Shown piece by piece: positions 47,343 through 55,904 of a stretch of 64,000 nt of DNA (positions are counted from its first letter, which is position 1; each line of letters begins with the position of its first letter). The notes below the pieces were generated by a model. The model was not told the DNA's origin. It was given only the letters and a program-made list of their open reading frames with translations, and ran no database searches. The stretch lies in the NCBI RefSeq assembly GCF_902459555.1, contig NZ_CABPSM010000024.1, forward strand, positions 1-64,000, written 5' to 3'. A program made the translations under genes and the position numbers. This DNA is from Pandoraea horticolens. Its GTDB lineage: Bacteria > Pseudomonadota > Gammaproteobacteria > Burkholderiales > Burkholderiaceae.

Positions 47343-47876
47343 GCAACTATGTCTCCCGATTTATGCAACAACGCCGAATACAACAAGCTCCAATCAGATC
47401 ATCAGCTCGCGCTGTTTTGAGATACCCCGTGGCTTTCTGCGAGGTAGTTCATCTACGCATTGCAAATGCATTGACCTGAAGAAGAGTGGAGTCAAAATGA
47501 AACACAAATGAAATTAAAACCAAATTTCAATATTTAATTTGACTGCATAAACCGGATCCTCTAGTTTTTTAGCACGTACTCAGACGTGCTTGATTCTCGA
47601 CGGGTAGCTTAAAAACACAAACAAAGGAGACGAACTCGTGGGCGTGCAGCATTTCGCCGTGGCATTGGCTGCCTGTTTTGTCGGCATTCGGCGGCGCACT
47701 GGATAGCTCTTCGGACGCGTACCACCTGTTTGGATGCGAGAACGATTACAAATCGAGCCAGCAATGGGATCCGAGCTCATGGCATACGCACATCGCGCTG
47801 ACGCGCCGTCGAGGTCCGTTGCATCGAGCGGCGGCTGTCTCAGCCCCCTCCCCCATGCCCGGTCATAGGAGCCATG
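47343..47876. other. Intergenic region upstream of the siderophore operon
   Basis: About 530 bp without a supported gene. It is locally AT-rich (47490-47580), with TTGACT at 47539-47544, but no convincing -10 or Fur box was found. The siderophore genes would be expected to be iron-regulated from here. Confidence 0.4.
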
Positions 47877-49829
47877 ATGCATAGCCAAACCAACATTGAC
47901 GCCGTTGCCACCGTTCCACTGTCACACGAAGCGACTTCCCCGCTTGTACAAGCCGGAGTCACCGCAGCACACTGGAGTAGCGCACAACAGATGGCCCGCC
48001 GACGTGTATTCTCGCGGCTGTTGCAAGCGCTGTTTCGCGAAGCGCTGCTCAATCCCGACCAGTTAATCGTTGACCCAAGCACGAACGTCACGTTACTTCC
48101 AATCTGGCCTCAGCGAGCGTTGTTGCGCTTTACCGGCCTTCGCGCGGGTGCGCTTGGCAGTTGGACTCTGACAGGCGACGCGGTCCTGCTGACACAAGAT
48201 CATGCCGCCGTGTCTATTGGGTGCGCGTCCGACTTGCTCCGTTGCCTTAAACCGTTGCTCAGCACACAGGAAGCCGACATTTCCAACCTGACTGCTGTCG
48301 AACGCCTCTCTCGAGAACTTGAAAACAGTCAGGAAAACGATACGTTGTGCCAGGCATACCGCCTTGCCTGGGGCGAGCGGCTTGCGAGTGAACTGGCCGC
48401 CAGCAGCACACGGGATGCCGTCGACCTACTCACAGGTCACGGCACGCCGTATGCCTTGGCACGCACCGAGCAGTGGGGGACAGGCGGGCATCCATGGCAT
48501 CCGGGTCATAAGGCTCGCTTGGGGCTGACACCCGCGCAGGTGATGTCGCTGTCTCCAGAGTGCGAAGCGCGGGTGCAAGTCGGTGTCGCTGCGGTTGCCG
48601 TACACCGCCTGAGCGTGACAACCATGGAAGGCACTACTGCATACAACGACTGGTTTGCCGAAACCTTCCCCGCGCAGATAGCGAAGTTCCGTCTCTCACT
48701 TGAGCAACGAGGACTGGCGCTCGAGGAATGGTTACCGTTGCCTGTACATCCGTGGCAGCGTGATGCAACGCTTCGGAAGATCTTTGCTTCAGAACTCGCT
48801 TCCGGTGATTTGATCTTCCTGCCAGACGTATTTATTGCGGCACATCCCACCATGTCTTTCCGAACCGTGGCTGCGACCGATGCACGCGGTGGCCCAATGC
48901 TGAAACTTCCAGTATCGATGCGACTGACCAGTGTCGAGCGGACTGTATCCCCAAAATCGGCTGTGATGGGCCCACGTGTTAGCACACTGATCGAGTCGAT
49001 TCTGAGTGCCGACAGCGACTTAGCCAGCACACTGTCAATCGTTCCTGAACGTCACGGATTACATTTCATCGATCCAGACGACAACCGAGCTCGTCATCTC
49101 TCGATGATCGTGCGCGATACGCCGACAGCATACGTTCCCGAGGGCCAGTGCCTATTGCCCGTCGGCGCACTGTTCACGCCAGATTTCACCGCAGACATGT
49201 CCAGTGCCGGGGCACCAACACTGCTCGACACCGTACTCGCACGCCAAGCGTACGGTAGTCGCGCCGAACGTGCCGCGCGCTTCTTCGACGCTTATCTGCG
49301 TGCGGCTATTCCAGCGATCGTGGGACTCTATCTACGATATGGCATCGCTCTAGAAGCCCACCAGCAAAATACGTTTATTGCAATCGACGCAGTCGGCATG
49401 CCAAAGCGGCTAGTGGTGCGAGATTTCGGTGATGTGAAGATCGCCTCGCCAGCACTCGAAGCACAGGGCTTCTCTATCTCGCCCTTCCGTGCTGGACACA
49501 CCGCCTATCCCGACCACGACATTCCTCGCAAGAAACTGATCCACGCCTTTCTGCTATGTCATGTCGGCGAACTGGTGCTCGCGTTATTCCCTGAAAAGGG
49601 TTGTACGCAGGGCCTGCACCAATGGAGCGACGCCATGCACGCTGAGTTCGAAAAACAGCGAATGCACCTTGATCCCGTTACGTGGGCCAGCGAGCGTCGC
49701 GCGTTGCTCGATGCACCGTGGACGTTCAAGACATTTGTACGCATGCGCCTGCTCGACAGATCAGAGGACATGCACGCTACCCTGCCCAATCCTTTTGCGA
49801 AAGGTGGTCTGCTCACCGAGCCGGAATGA
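47877..49829 (+). CDS. IucA/IucC-family NIS siderophore synthetase
   Basis: A 650-residue NRPS-independent siderophore synthetase. These enzymes adenylate a carboxylate such as citrate and join it to an amine or alcohol. Family landmarks are GHPWHPGHKARLGL (ATP-binding), WLPLPVHPWQ, KLPVSMRLTS, GIALEAHQQNTF and RLVVRDFGDVKI, followed by the FhuF-like C-terminal part. Length fits the family. The ribosome site AGGAG at 47867-47871 best serves the ATG at 47877 rather than 47874. The stop overlaps the exporter start (ATGA). Only one synthetase is present, whereas most such siderophores need a second synthetase or amine-making enzymes. So either the rest is elsewhere or the cluster is partial. Substrate class is not assigned. 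Confidence 0.92.
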   Translation: MHSQTNIDAVATVPLSHEATSPLVQAGVTAAHWSSAQQMARRRVFSRLLQALFREALLNPDQLIVDPSTNVTLLPIWPQRALLRFTGLRAGALGSWTLTGDAVLLTQDHAAVSIGCASDLLRCLKPLLSTQEADISNLTAVERLSRELENSQENDTLCQAYRLAWGERLASELAASSTRDAVDLLTGHGTPYALARTEQWGTGGHPWHPGHKARLGLTPAQVMSLSPECEARVQVGVAAVAVHRLSVTTMEGTTAYNDWFAETFPAQIAKFRLSLEQRGLALEEWLPLPVHPWQRDATLRKIFASELASGDLIFLPDVFIAAHPTMSFRTVAATDARGGPMLKLPVSMRLTSVERTVSPKSAVMGPRVSTLIESILSADSDLASTLSIVPERHGLHFIDPDDNRARHLSMIVRDTPTAYVPEGQCLLPVGALFTPDFTADMSSAGAPTLLDTVLARQAYGSRAERAARFFDAYLRAAIPAIVGLYLRYGIALEAHQQNTFIAIDAVGMPKRLVVRDFGDVKIASPALEAQGFSISPFRAGHTAYPDHDIPRKKLIHAFLLCHVGELVLALFPEKGCTQGLHQWSDAMHAEFEKQRMHLDPVTWASERRALLDAPWTFKTFVRMRLLDRSEDMHATLPNPFAKGGLLTEPE

Positions 49830-51070
49830 GCCAATCGGCGCCGATCAACGCATGGCACAGCGCCATCCGATGGTTGCTGATCATTCAAACGCTGTCCATG
49901 GGAGCGATGGAAATGACCGGCCCATTCTGGCCCATCTTCCTTCGTGAGCTCGAACCGGTACCATATGTCCCGTTTGCGTGGGTGGCGAGCGCGGCGTACT
50001 TCGGACCCATGGCCGCCACGATGGTGACGGCCCCTTGGTGGGGACGCCTTGCGGATAGGGTCGGCCCCAAGCCGATGCTTCTTCGCGCATTAATTGCGTT
50101 GGCCGCGTCACAACTATGGACGAGCTATGCCCACTCCGCTGTTAGCGTTCTGCTAGCGCGGACCATACAAGGAGGGTTGGCGGGTTTCTTGGCGGCGGCA
50201 CAGGTCTATGCGATACGCATAGCACCGCCGACTGCGCGACATCAGATATTTGCTGACCTGCAGACAGTGACCGCTTGCGGCAGCTTCATGGCACCGTTGA
50301 TTGGCGCATGGCTGGTGGACTGGTTGGGCTTTCGGATGGCTAACACGACGGGAGCTGTGCTTATCCTTTCCAGCATTGCGCTCGCCATGCGGTTCTTGCC
50401 GCCGGTCGCCCCCGTGCTGTGCGCTCGCAGGAACAACGTCGCGACCGCATCACCGTTGGGCGGCTTCGTAGTCGGTTTGTTGCTGGGTATTGTGGTCGTG
50501 CAGGCCGCACGCATCATGCCACAGAGCTTCCTCGCACCGTACGTCGCGGAGACACTTCACGGCTCAGTCATACTTGTCGGCATCGCGTATGGTGCAACGG
50601 CAGCCACGCTCGCGCTATCGGCTCGCTGGTGGGCGAAGCATTTCGTCAATCTGCCGCCCTCAAGAATACTTAGGCGAGTCTGCGCGCTGATCGCTCTGTG
50701 CGCGGCAATCGCACTATGGCAAGGCTATGCGTGGAACAACACGAGTTTTGTCATTGCGCGTCTCGCGTGGGGGTTATGTTTGGGTGGATTGCTCCCGGTG
50801 CTAAACAGTCTGGTATCCGAAGCCAGTCCAGAGGATCGCGAGGGATTTATCATGGGCCTATGCAGTAGTGCCGCCAAAGCCGGGGCACTCATTGGACTCG
50901 GTGTGTCAGCTGTTTCGACCGGCCTGCTCGGATGGCGAGCTGGGTTTGTAGCGATGGCAGCGGTGTATGGGGTGGCGTTGGCTGTCGTGATCCCCCTGCG
51001 CTGGTTGCTTGGTAAATCGGCATTTGCTGATTGGCAAAGACAGCGGGATACGACATCCGCTGGCCAGTGA
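49826..51070 (+). CDS. MFS exporter, probably for the siderophore
   Basis: A 414-residue major facilitator transporter with 12 predicted helices. The family A-motif is seen as GRLADRVGPKPMLLRALIAL after TM2, and the second half begins around GGFVVGLLLGIVVVQAARI. The start ATG at 49826 overlaps the synthetase stop by four bases, so the proteins are co-translated. MFS proteins beside NIS synthetases usually export the finished siderophore; that is the likely role. No receptor or import gene follows. The 3' end abuts an IS scar, so the last residues (after KSAFADWQRQ) may be altered. Confidence 0.88.
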   Translation: MSQSAPINAWHSAIRWLLIIQTLSMGAMEMTGPFWPIFLRELEPVPYVPFAWVASAAYFGPMAATMVTAPWWGRLADRVGPKPMLLRALIALAASQLWTSYAHSAVSVLLARTIQGGLAGFLAAAQVYAIRIAPPTARHQIFADLQTVTACGSFMAPLIGAWLVDWLGFRMANTTGAVLILSSIALAMRFLPPVAPVLCARRNNVATASPLGGFVVGLLLGIVVVQAARIMPQSFLAPYVAETLHGSVILVGIAYGATAATLALSARWWAKHFVNLPPSRILRRVCALIALCAAIALWQGYAWNNTSFVIARLAWGLCLGGLLPVLNSLVSEASPEDREGFIMGLCSSAAKAGALIGLGVSAVSTGLLGWRAGFVAMAAVYGVALAVVIPLRWLLGKSAFADWQRQRDTTSAGQ

Positions 51071-51290
51071 GCCTTTGCAAGGTTCTGTCGCAATAGCCAG
51101 GCCCCAATGCATCGACCAACGTTGCACGGTTTCGTAGGTGGCCTTGATGCCGCGCGGCCAGCATTTCCTCGACCTGCGCAAGCTCAGCGGGACTGGTCGC
51201 CACGGTCACACGGAGCAGGTGGCAGAACTGGGCATCTGCCCCTTGCGAATCATATGCAAGAGCTCAATACCCGTGAGCGGTGCACGTACA
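51071..51290 (-). mobile_element. IS6-family transposase scar
   Basis: Short pieces of an IS6-type transposase in different frames: GIELLHMIRKGQMPS, AELAQVEEMLAAR, and GIKATYETVQRWSMHWGL. Order and strand are consistent with a rearranged remnant. It lies between the exporter and a truncated gene. Confidence 0.6.
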
Positions 51291-51649
51291 GGAAGGAAGC
51301 CGAGGACCTGATTCCCCTCGCACAATCGTGCGCCCTTCAGTTCGACCAAAGTGGCCTGCGTGACCTCGTGGACCATCAGCGTCTTAGGTAGGCCGTACCG
51401 CGCCCCTTCTACCATCTCCCACCTGTTGCCAACCTGCCGCAATTCGTCGCCGAACAGCTTGCGCACGCGTGACTCGTTGTTCTTGTGGGAGATCTCGGAC
51501 GCCTCCAACCATCCCTCTTGGCCCGCCCGCGATACCAGATATTCGTTCTCGAACGTCTTGAGCGCAAATACGTCGGCGGCTTCGTGAAAATGCGGCGATG
51601 CGTCAAACGTAGCACAGAACTGTCGCGAATCGACGCCCTGTTGCCGCAT
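51206..51649 (-). pseudogene. Hypothetical gene fused into an IS6 scar
   Basis: The frame starts MRQQGVDSRQFCATFDASPH and includes VRKLFGDELRQVGNRWEMVE and YGLPKTLMVHEVTQATLVEL. At about LKGARLCEG the sequence turns into IS6 transposase (TGIELLHMIRKGQ). The first 110 residues belong to an unrecognised gene that lost its 3' end. Confidence 0.45.
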
Positions 51650-52019
51650 CTATCGCCGTTAGGCCGGGAGCACAACCTGACCTGTGATCACCCGTGATGC
51701 AGCGACGCCAAGATCAGCGCCGGCGGGGGGCAGGAAAAGTGAACATTTCGTTTTCCTAATAGTGCAGTACCAGCCTCGGCGGTCGGCGCAAAGATACATA
51801 AAAAGTGTTGCGATCAAACGCACTTGCGTGGTGGCTTCATGATCGCGCACGCCGAGGCCGGGAAGGATCTGTAGTCGGCCAGATGCGCTTTTTTTTATAG
51901 TCGGCGATGCGGCTCATCGTCCAACATGCGTCTATCCGGCTGGCGATGGCAGTTGAGTCCGCCTATGCCAGACATCCTACGAGAGAGAGCCGAGCCAGTT
52001 GCCGGGAAACTCGGCGGCG
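51650..52019. other. Intergenic region upstream of the NEL effector
   Basis: About 370 bp with no supported gene. I looked for an HrpB-type TTCG-N16-TTCG element and did not find one. A run of eight T lies at 51889-51896. Confidence 0.4.
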
Positions 52020-54332
52020 ATGCCTTTCTCCACTGCCATGTTACCCATGCCGATTACTCCCACCAGTTCACATTCGCTAGCTGCGCCGGCTCGGCCGCTG
52101 AGCACGCTGTCTTTCCCTTCCCAGCAAGTCAATGAAGCCCAAAGGCTGGCGCTTGAGTATGTAGGTCAAGGAGACGATCCGGGGCACGAGCGGCGCTGCA
52201 CCGCGTTATTGGCCGCGCTCGCCTGGGCTCATCGCCAGTTCAGCCAGACGGGCGGTGACGACATGGAGTCGGTGCACTGGAATCTGACGCAACACTTGGC
52301 GCGCTCATGCCGAGAAGGCATAGACGCCGAGGCATTGGCGGAGACTCTCGCAAGCCTTTGCGTTGTTAGCGCGCACGGTAGCCAATCCCCCGATCCCTCG
52401 CCAGTTCATGTGCAGCTCGCCCGTGACGTGCTGGCCACGCTGGATACTCGCGTGGACGCGCACGAGCTCCTGTGCGAACTGCTCGGAAGCTTGTCTGAGC
52501 GGCGCGGAGGACATGACAACGGCATTGATGAGCTCTACCGGTCTGCGCTATGCGCATGGGTGGCTATCGCGCCGCTGGAGTGGGGCGGGAAGGGAGAGCG
52601 TGCGATCGCCAGGGACAGGATTCTCAATATGGCCGACGGCAAACTGGATTTGCTTGGCTTAGGGTTGGGGCATCTGCCCGAATTGCCCGCGGGCCTCACA
52701 AGGCTTGACGTAAGCGGCAACCAATTGCCTCATCTGCCGGAACTGCCCGCGAGCCTCACGGTACTTTACGCAAGCGACAACCGTCTGACCGAGCTGCCGG
52801 AATTGCCCGCGGGCCTCACGATGCTTGACGTAAGCGGCAACCAATTGCCTCATCTGCCGGAACTGCCTACAAGCCTCACAGAGCTTAACGTGAGACGCAA
52901 CCAGTTGTCCCGCCTGCCGGTCTTGCCCGCGGGCCTGACGGCGCTTGGCGCAGGCTTCAACCAGTTGACCCAACTGCCGGCGTTGCCCGCAGGCCTCACG
53001 ATGCTTAGCGTAAGCGGCAACCAATTGCCTCATCTGCCGGAACTGCCCGCGAGCCTCACGGCACTTTACGCAAGCGATAACCATCTGACCGAGCTGCCGG
53101 AATTACCGGCGGGTCTCAAGCTGTTCAGCGTGGGTGACAACCAGCTGACCGCACTGCCGACCTTGCCCGCGAACCTCATGGATCTCTGTGTGTATGGCAA
53201 CCATCTGACCGAGCTGCCGGCCTTGCCCGCGAGCCTCGGGAGGTTGGACACCCGTAACAACCAGTTGACTCGCCTGCCGCCAAGCGTGTTGAGCTTGCCA
53301 TACAGTGGTCAGGTATTTGTCGATAACAACCCATTCTCGCCTGCCTACCTGCAACGATTGCGTGCTGCGCTGTCGGCACCAGGATACAGCGGGCCTCGGA
53401 TCCACTTCTCCATGGCGACTGCCGGCGTGAGCATCGCAGCGACGCGCCCGCTTCCCGACGCGGTTCGGGACTGGTTCACCAACGATGAGCAGGCGCAGAT
53501 GAGCCAATGGCGGATGCACGGCGAGGAAGCGCACGCGGCGGAGTTCTCTCGGTTTCTGGACCGTTTGAGAGAGTCCGTCAATTACAACGCTGACTTCAAG
53601 AAGGCCGTCGCCAGTTGGTTATCCAGGCTCGCCCAGGATGGGGAGCTTCGGCAGCTGGCCTTCCAGGTCGTTCAAGGGGCCACCGAGTCCTGTGAGGATC
53701 GGGTCGCGCTCACTTATAACACCCTGACGAAACTCAGCCATGCGCACGCCGTCACCCGTGGCGAGTGCGATGCCAGGCTCGACGAGATCGTCGACCGTGG
53801 GCGCGGCGCATTTCGCTTGGACGCGCTGGAGAAGATCGCCCGCCAGAAAGCCCAAACGTTATCGCTGGTTGACGAAATCGAGGTCTACCTAGCCTATCAG
53901 GTCCAGTTGCGCGACCGGCTGGAATTGCCCACTGACATCGCAAACATGCGCTTCTTCCACGTCGCAGGGGTGGCGCCGAACGATCTGATGGACGCCGAGC
54001 AAGAGGTTCGCGCTCGAGAGTCCACGGAGTTCGCTCAATATTTCCTGGTGGAATGGGCACCTTGGCAGCAGGTGCTGGCGCGGTTGGACCCTGAGGGGAC
54101 CGAGCGAGCCCATCAAAAATTACAGGACATGCTCCTCGGATATGAGCAAGAAGTGGCGGCGCAACTGGCCAGTATTAGTCTGCCGAAAGATCATGATGCG
54201 CAGGCGCAGGCTGGGGTCGGTATCATGAAGGCGCAGCAGTTGGAGGTCTATAAAGAGCTCTCTCGGGAGTTCTTGTGCAAGCGGGGTGAGGAGGTGCTCA
54301 TGGACCGGATCATGGGCGCTGGCAACCGGTGA
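52020..54332 (+). CDS. IpaH/SspH-like LRR-NEL E3 ubiquitin ligase effector
   Basis: A 770-residue protein with the layout of type III-secreted NEL ubiquitin ligases. The N-terminus is rich in Ser, Thr, Pro and Met, as in secretion signals. A helical segment follows to about residue 205. Then come ten to eleven 20-residue leucine-rich repeats of the type LTELPELPAGLTMLDVSGNQ, which in this family bind the host target. From about residue 465 the NEL domain starts (AVRDWFTNDEQAQMSQWRMH). The catalytic Cys is at about residue 558 in ATESCEDRVALTYNTL, matching the CxD motif. The C-terminal helices run to EFLCKRGEEVLMDRIM. Family enzymes ubiquitinate host signalling proteins after injection. The start is uncertain (52020, 52038 or 52047); no strong ribosome site is seen. 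The gene is convergent with the HTH-repeat gene. No secretion apparatus is in the window. Confidence 0.92.
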   Translation: MPFSTAMLPMPITPTSSHSLAAPARPLSTLSFPSQQVNEAQRLALEYVGQGDDPGHERRCTALLAALAWAHRQFSQTGGDDMESVHWNLTQHLARSCREGIDAEALAETLASLCVVSAHGSQSPDPSPVHVQLARDVLATLDTRVDAHELLCELLGSLSERRGGHDNGIDELYRSALCAWVAIAPLEWGGKGERAIARDRILNMADGKLDLLGLGLGHLPELPAGLTRLDVSGNQLPHLPELPASLTVLYASDNRLTELPELPAGLTMLDVSGNQLPHLPELPTSLTELNVRRNQLSRLPVLPAGLTALGAGFNQLTQLPALPAGLTMLSVSGNQLPHLPELPASLTALYASDNHLTELPELPAGLKLFSVGDNQLTALPTLPANLMDLCVYGNHLTELPALPASLGRLDTRNNQLTRLPPSVLSLPYSGQVFVDNNPFSPAYLQRLRAALSAPGYSGPRIHFSMATAGVSIAATRPLPDAVRDWFTNDEQAQMSQWRMHGEEAHAAEFSRFLDRLRESVNYNADFKKAVASWLSRLAQDGELRQLAFQVVQGATESCEDRVALTYNTLTKLSHAHAVTRGECDARLDEIVDRGRGAFRLDALEKIARQKAQTLSLVDEIEVYLAYQVQLRDRLELPTDIANMRFFHVAGVAPNDLMDAEQEVRARESTEFAQYFLVEWAPWQQVLARLDPEGTERAHQKLQDMLLGYEQEVAAQLASISLPKDHDAQAQAGVGIMKAQQLEVYKELSREFLCKRGEEVLMDRIMGAGNR

Positions 54333-54427
54333 CAGCGCCGGCACCTCTCAACGTCAGCGAGGTACAAGCGGTCAGGGGCCTTCGCCGGCCGGTTTCGGAC
54401 CAAGCAGTCCGCGAGACAACCTGCGGT

Positions 54428-54590
54428 TCACATCGGCCCCACGTCATCCTTGCGGAGCCGGTCCTCCGCGGGCTTCGTCAGCGTGCCGTCTGCGCGCAGG
54501 TAAATTTTCAGCGCGCTGGACGCGACGCCGTACTGCCTGGCCACGCCGTCAAGCCCCGCCCGCCTTGTCACCCCCCGGCTTGCCGAGACG
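54428..54590 (-). pseudogene. Lost C-terminal end of the HTH-repeat gene
   Basis: Beyond the TAG the same strand continues repeat 8: RLGKPGGDKAGG, then after removing one extra G near 54555, GLDGVARQYGVASSALKIYL and RADGTLTKPAEDRLRKDDVG, ending PM and TGA at 54428-54430. The ending parallels NRLRKAGTRPM of the 8.4-kb paralog. So the ancestral protein had eight repeats and a short tail. Confidence 0.8.
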
Positions 54591-55904
54591 CTACCACTCC
54601 CGCACCATCTCGAGGGTGACTTCCGTGCCAGGCGGGTTGAGCCGGTCCCCGGCGCGCTTCGTCATCGTGCCGTCTGCACGCAGGTAAATTCTCAGCGCAC
54701 CAGACGTGACGCCGTACTGCCCGGCCACGCCGTCAAGCCCACCCGCCTTGTCAACCCCCTGCTTGCCGAGGCACTGCCACTCCCGCAACATCCCGACCGT
54801 GACTTCCATGCCAGGCGGGTTGAGCCGGTCCTCGGCGGGCTTCGTCAGCGTGCCGTCTGCTCGCAGATAATGTTTCAGCGTGCTGGCCGCGACGCCGTAC
54901 TGCCTGGCCACGCCGTCAAGTCCCCCCGCCTGACCAATCCCCTGCTTGCCGAGGCACTGCCACTCCCGCAACATCGCGAGGGTGACTTCCCCGCCAGGCG
55001 GGTTGAGCCGGTCTTCGGCGGGCTTCGTCAGCGTGCCGTCTGCGCGCAGGTAAATTTTCAGTGCGCTGGACGCAACGCCGTACTGCCTGGCCACGCCGCC
55101 AAGTCCCCCCGCCTGACCAATCCTCTGCTTGCCGAGACGCTGCCACTCCCGCAACATCTCGAGGGTGACTTCCGTGCCAAGTGGGTTGAGCCGGTCCTCG
55201 GCGGGCTTCGTCAGCGTGCCGTCTGCACGCAGGTAATTTCTCAGCGCGGCCGATGCGACGCCGTACCGCCTGGCCACGCCGTCAAGCCCCCCCGCCTCAT
55301 CGATCCTCTGCTTGCCGAGGTGCTGCCACTCCTGCAACATCTCGAGGGTGATGTCCGTGCCCGGCGGATTGAGCCGGTCCTCGGCGCGCTGCGTCAGCGT
55401 GCCGTCTGCACGCAGGTAATGTTTCAGCGCGCCAGACGCGACGCCATACTGCCTGGCCACGCCGTCAAGCCCGCCCGCCTCATCCATCCCTTGCTTGCCG
55501 AGACGCTGCCACTCCCGCAACATCGCGAGGGTGACTTCCGTGCCCGGCGGGTTGAGCCGGTCCTCGGCGGGCTTCGTCAGCGTGCCGTCTGCTCGCAGAT
55601 AATATTTCAGCGTGCTGGACGCGACGCCGTACTGCCTGGCCACGCCGTCACGCCCTCCCGCCTTACCAAGCCCCTGCTTGCCGAGGTGCTGCCACTCCCG
55701 CAACATCTCGAGGGTGACTTCCCCGCCAGGCGGGTTGAGCCGGTCCTCGCCGCGCTTCGTCAGCGTGCCGTCTGCGCGCAGGTAATTTCTCAGCGCGCCT
55801 GACGCGACGCCGTACTGTCTGGCCACGCCGTCAAGCCCGCCCGCCTCATCAATCCCTTGCTCGCCGAGGCGCTGCCACGCCCGCAACATCTCGACGGTGA
55901 CTGT
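54428..55904 (-). repeat. Eight tandem 183-bp units
   Basis: The DNA encoding the HTH-like repeats is a head-to-tail array of 183-bp units that are strongly conserved at the nucleotide level. This makes unit loss or gain by recombination likely. Each unit gives 61 residues. Confidence 0.9.

Noticed and set aside
47490..47876. Fur box upstream of the siderophore genes
   Set aside because: The AT-rich stretch does not resemble the 19-bp GATAATGATAATCATTATC consensus closely enough to call.
54428..55904. CRISPR array
   Set aside because: The 183-bp units are coding repeats without short identical repeats and unique spacers, and no cas genes are present anywhere in the window.
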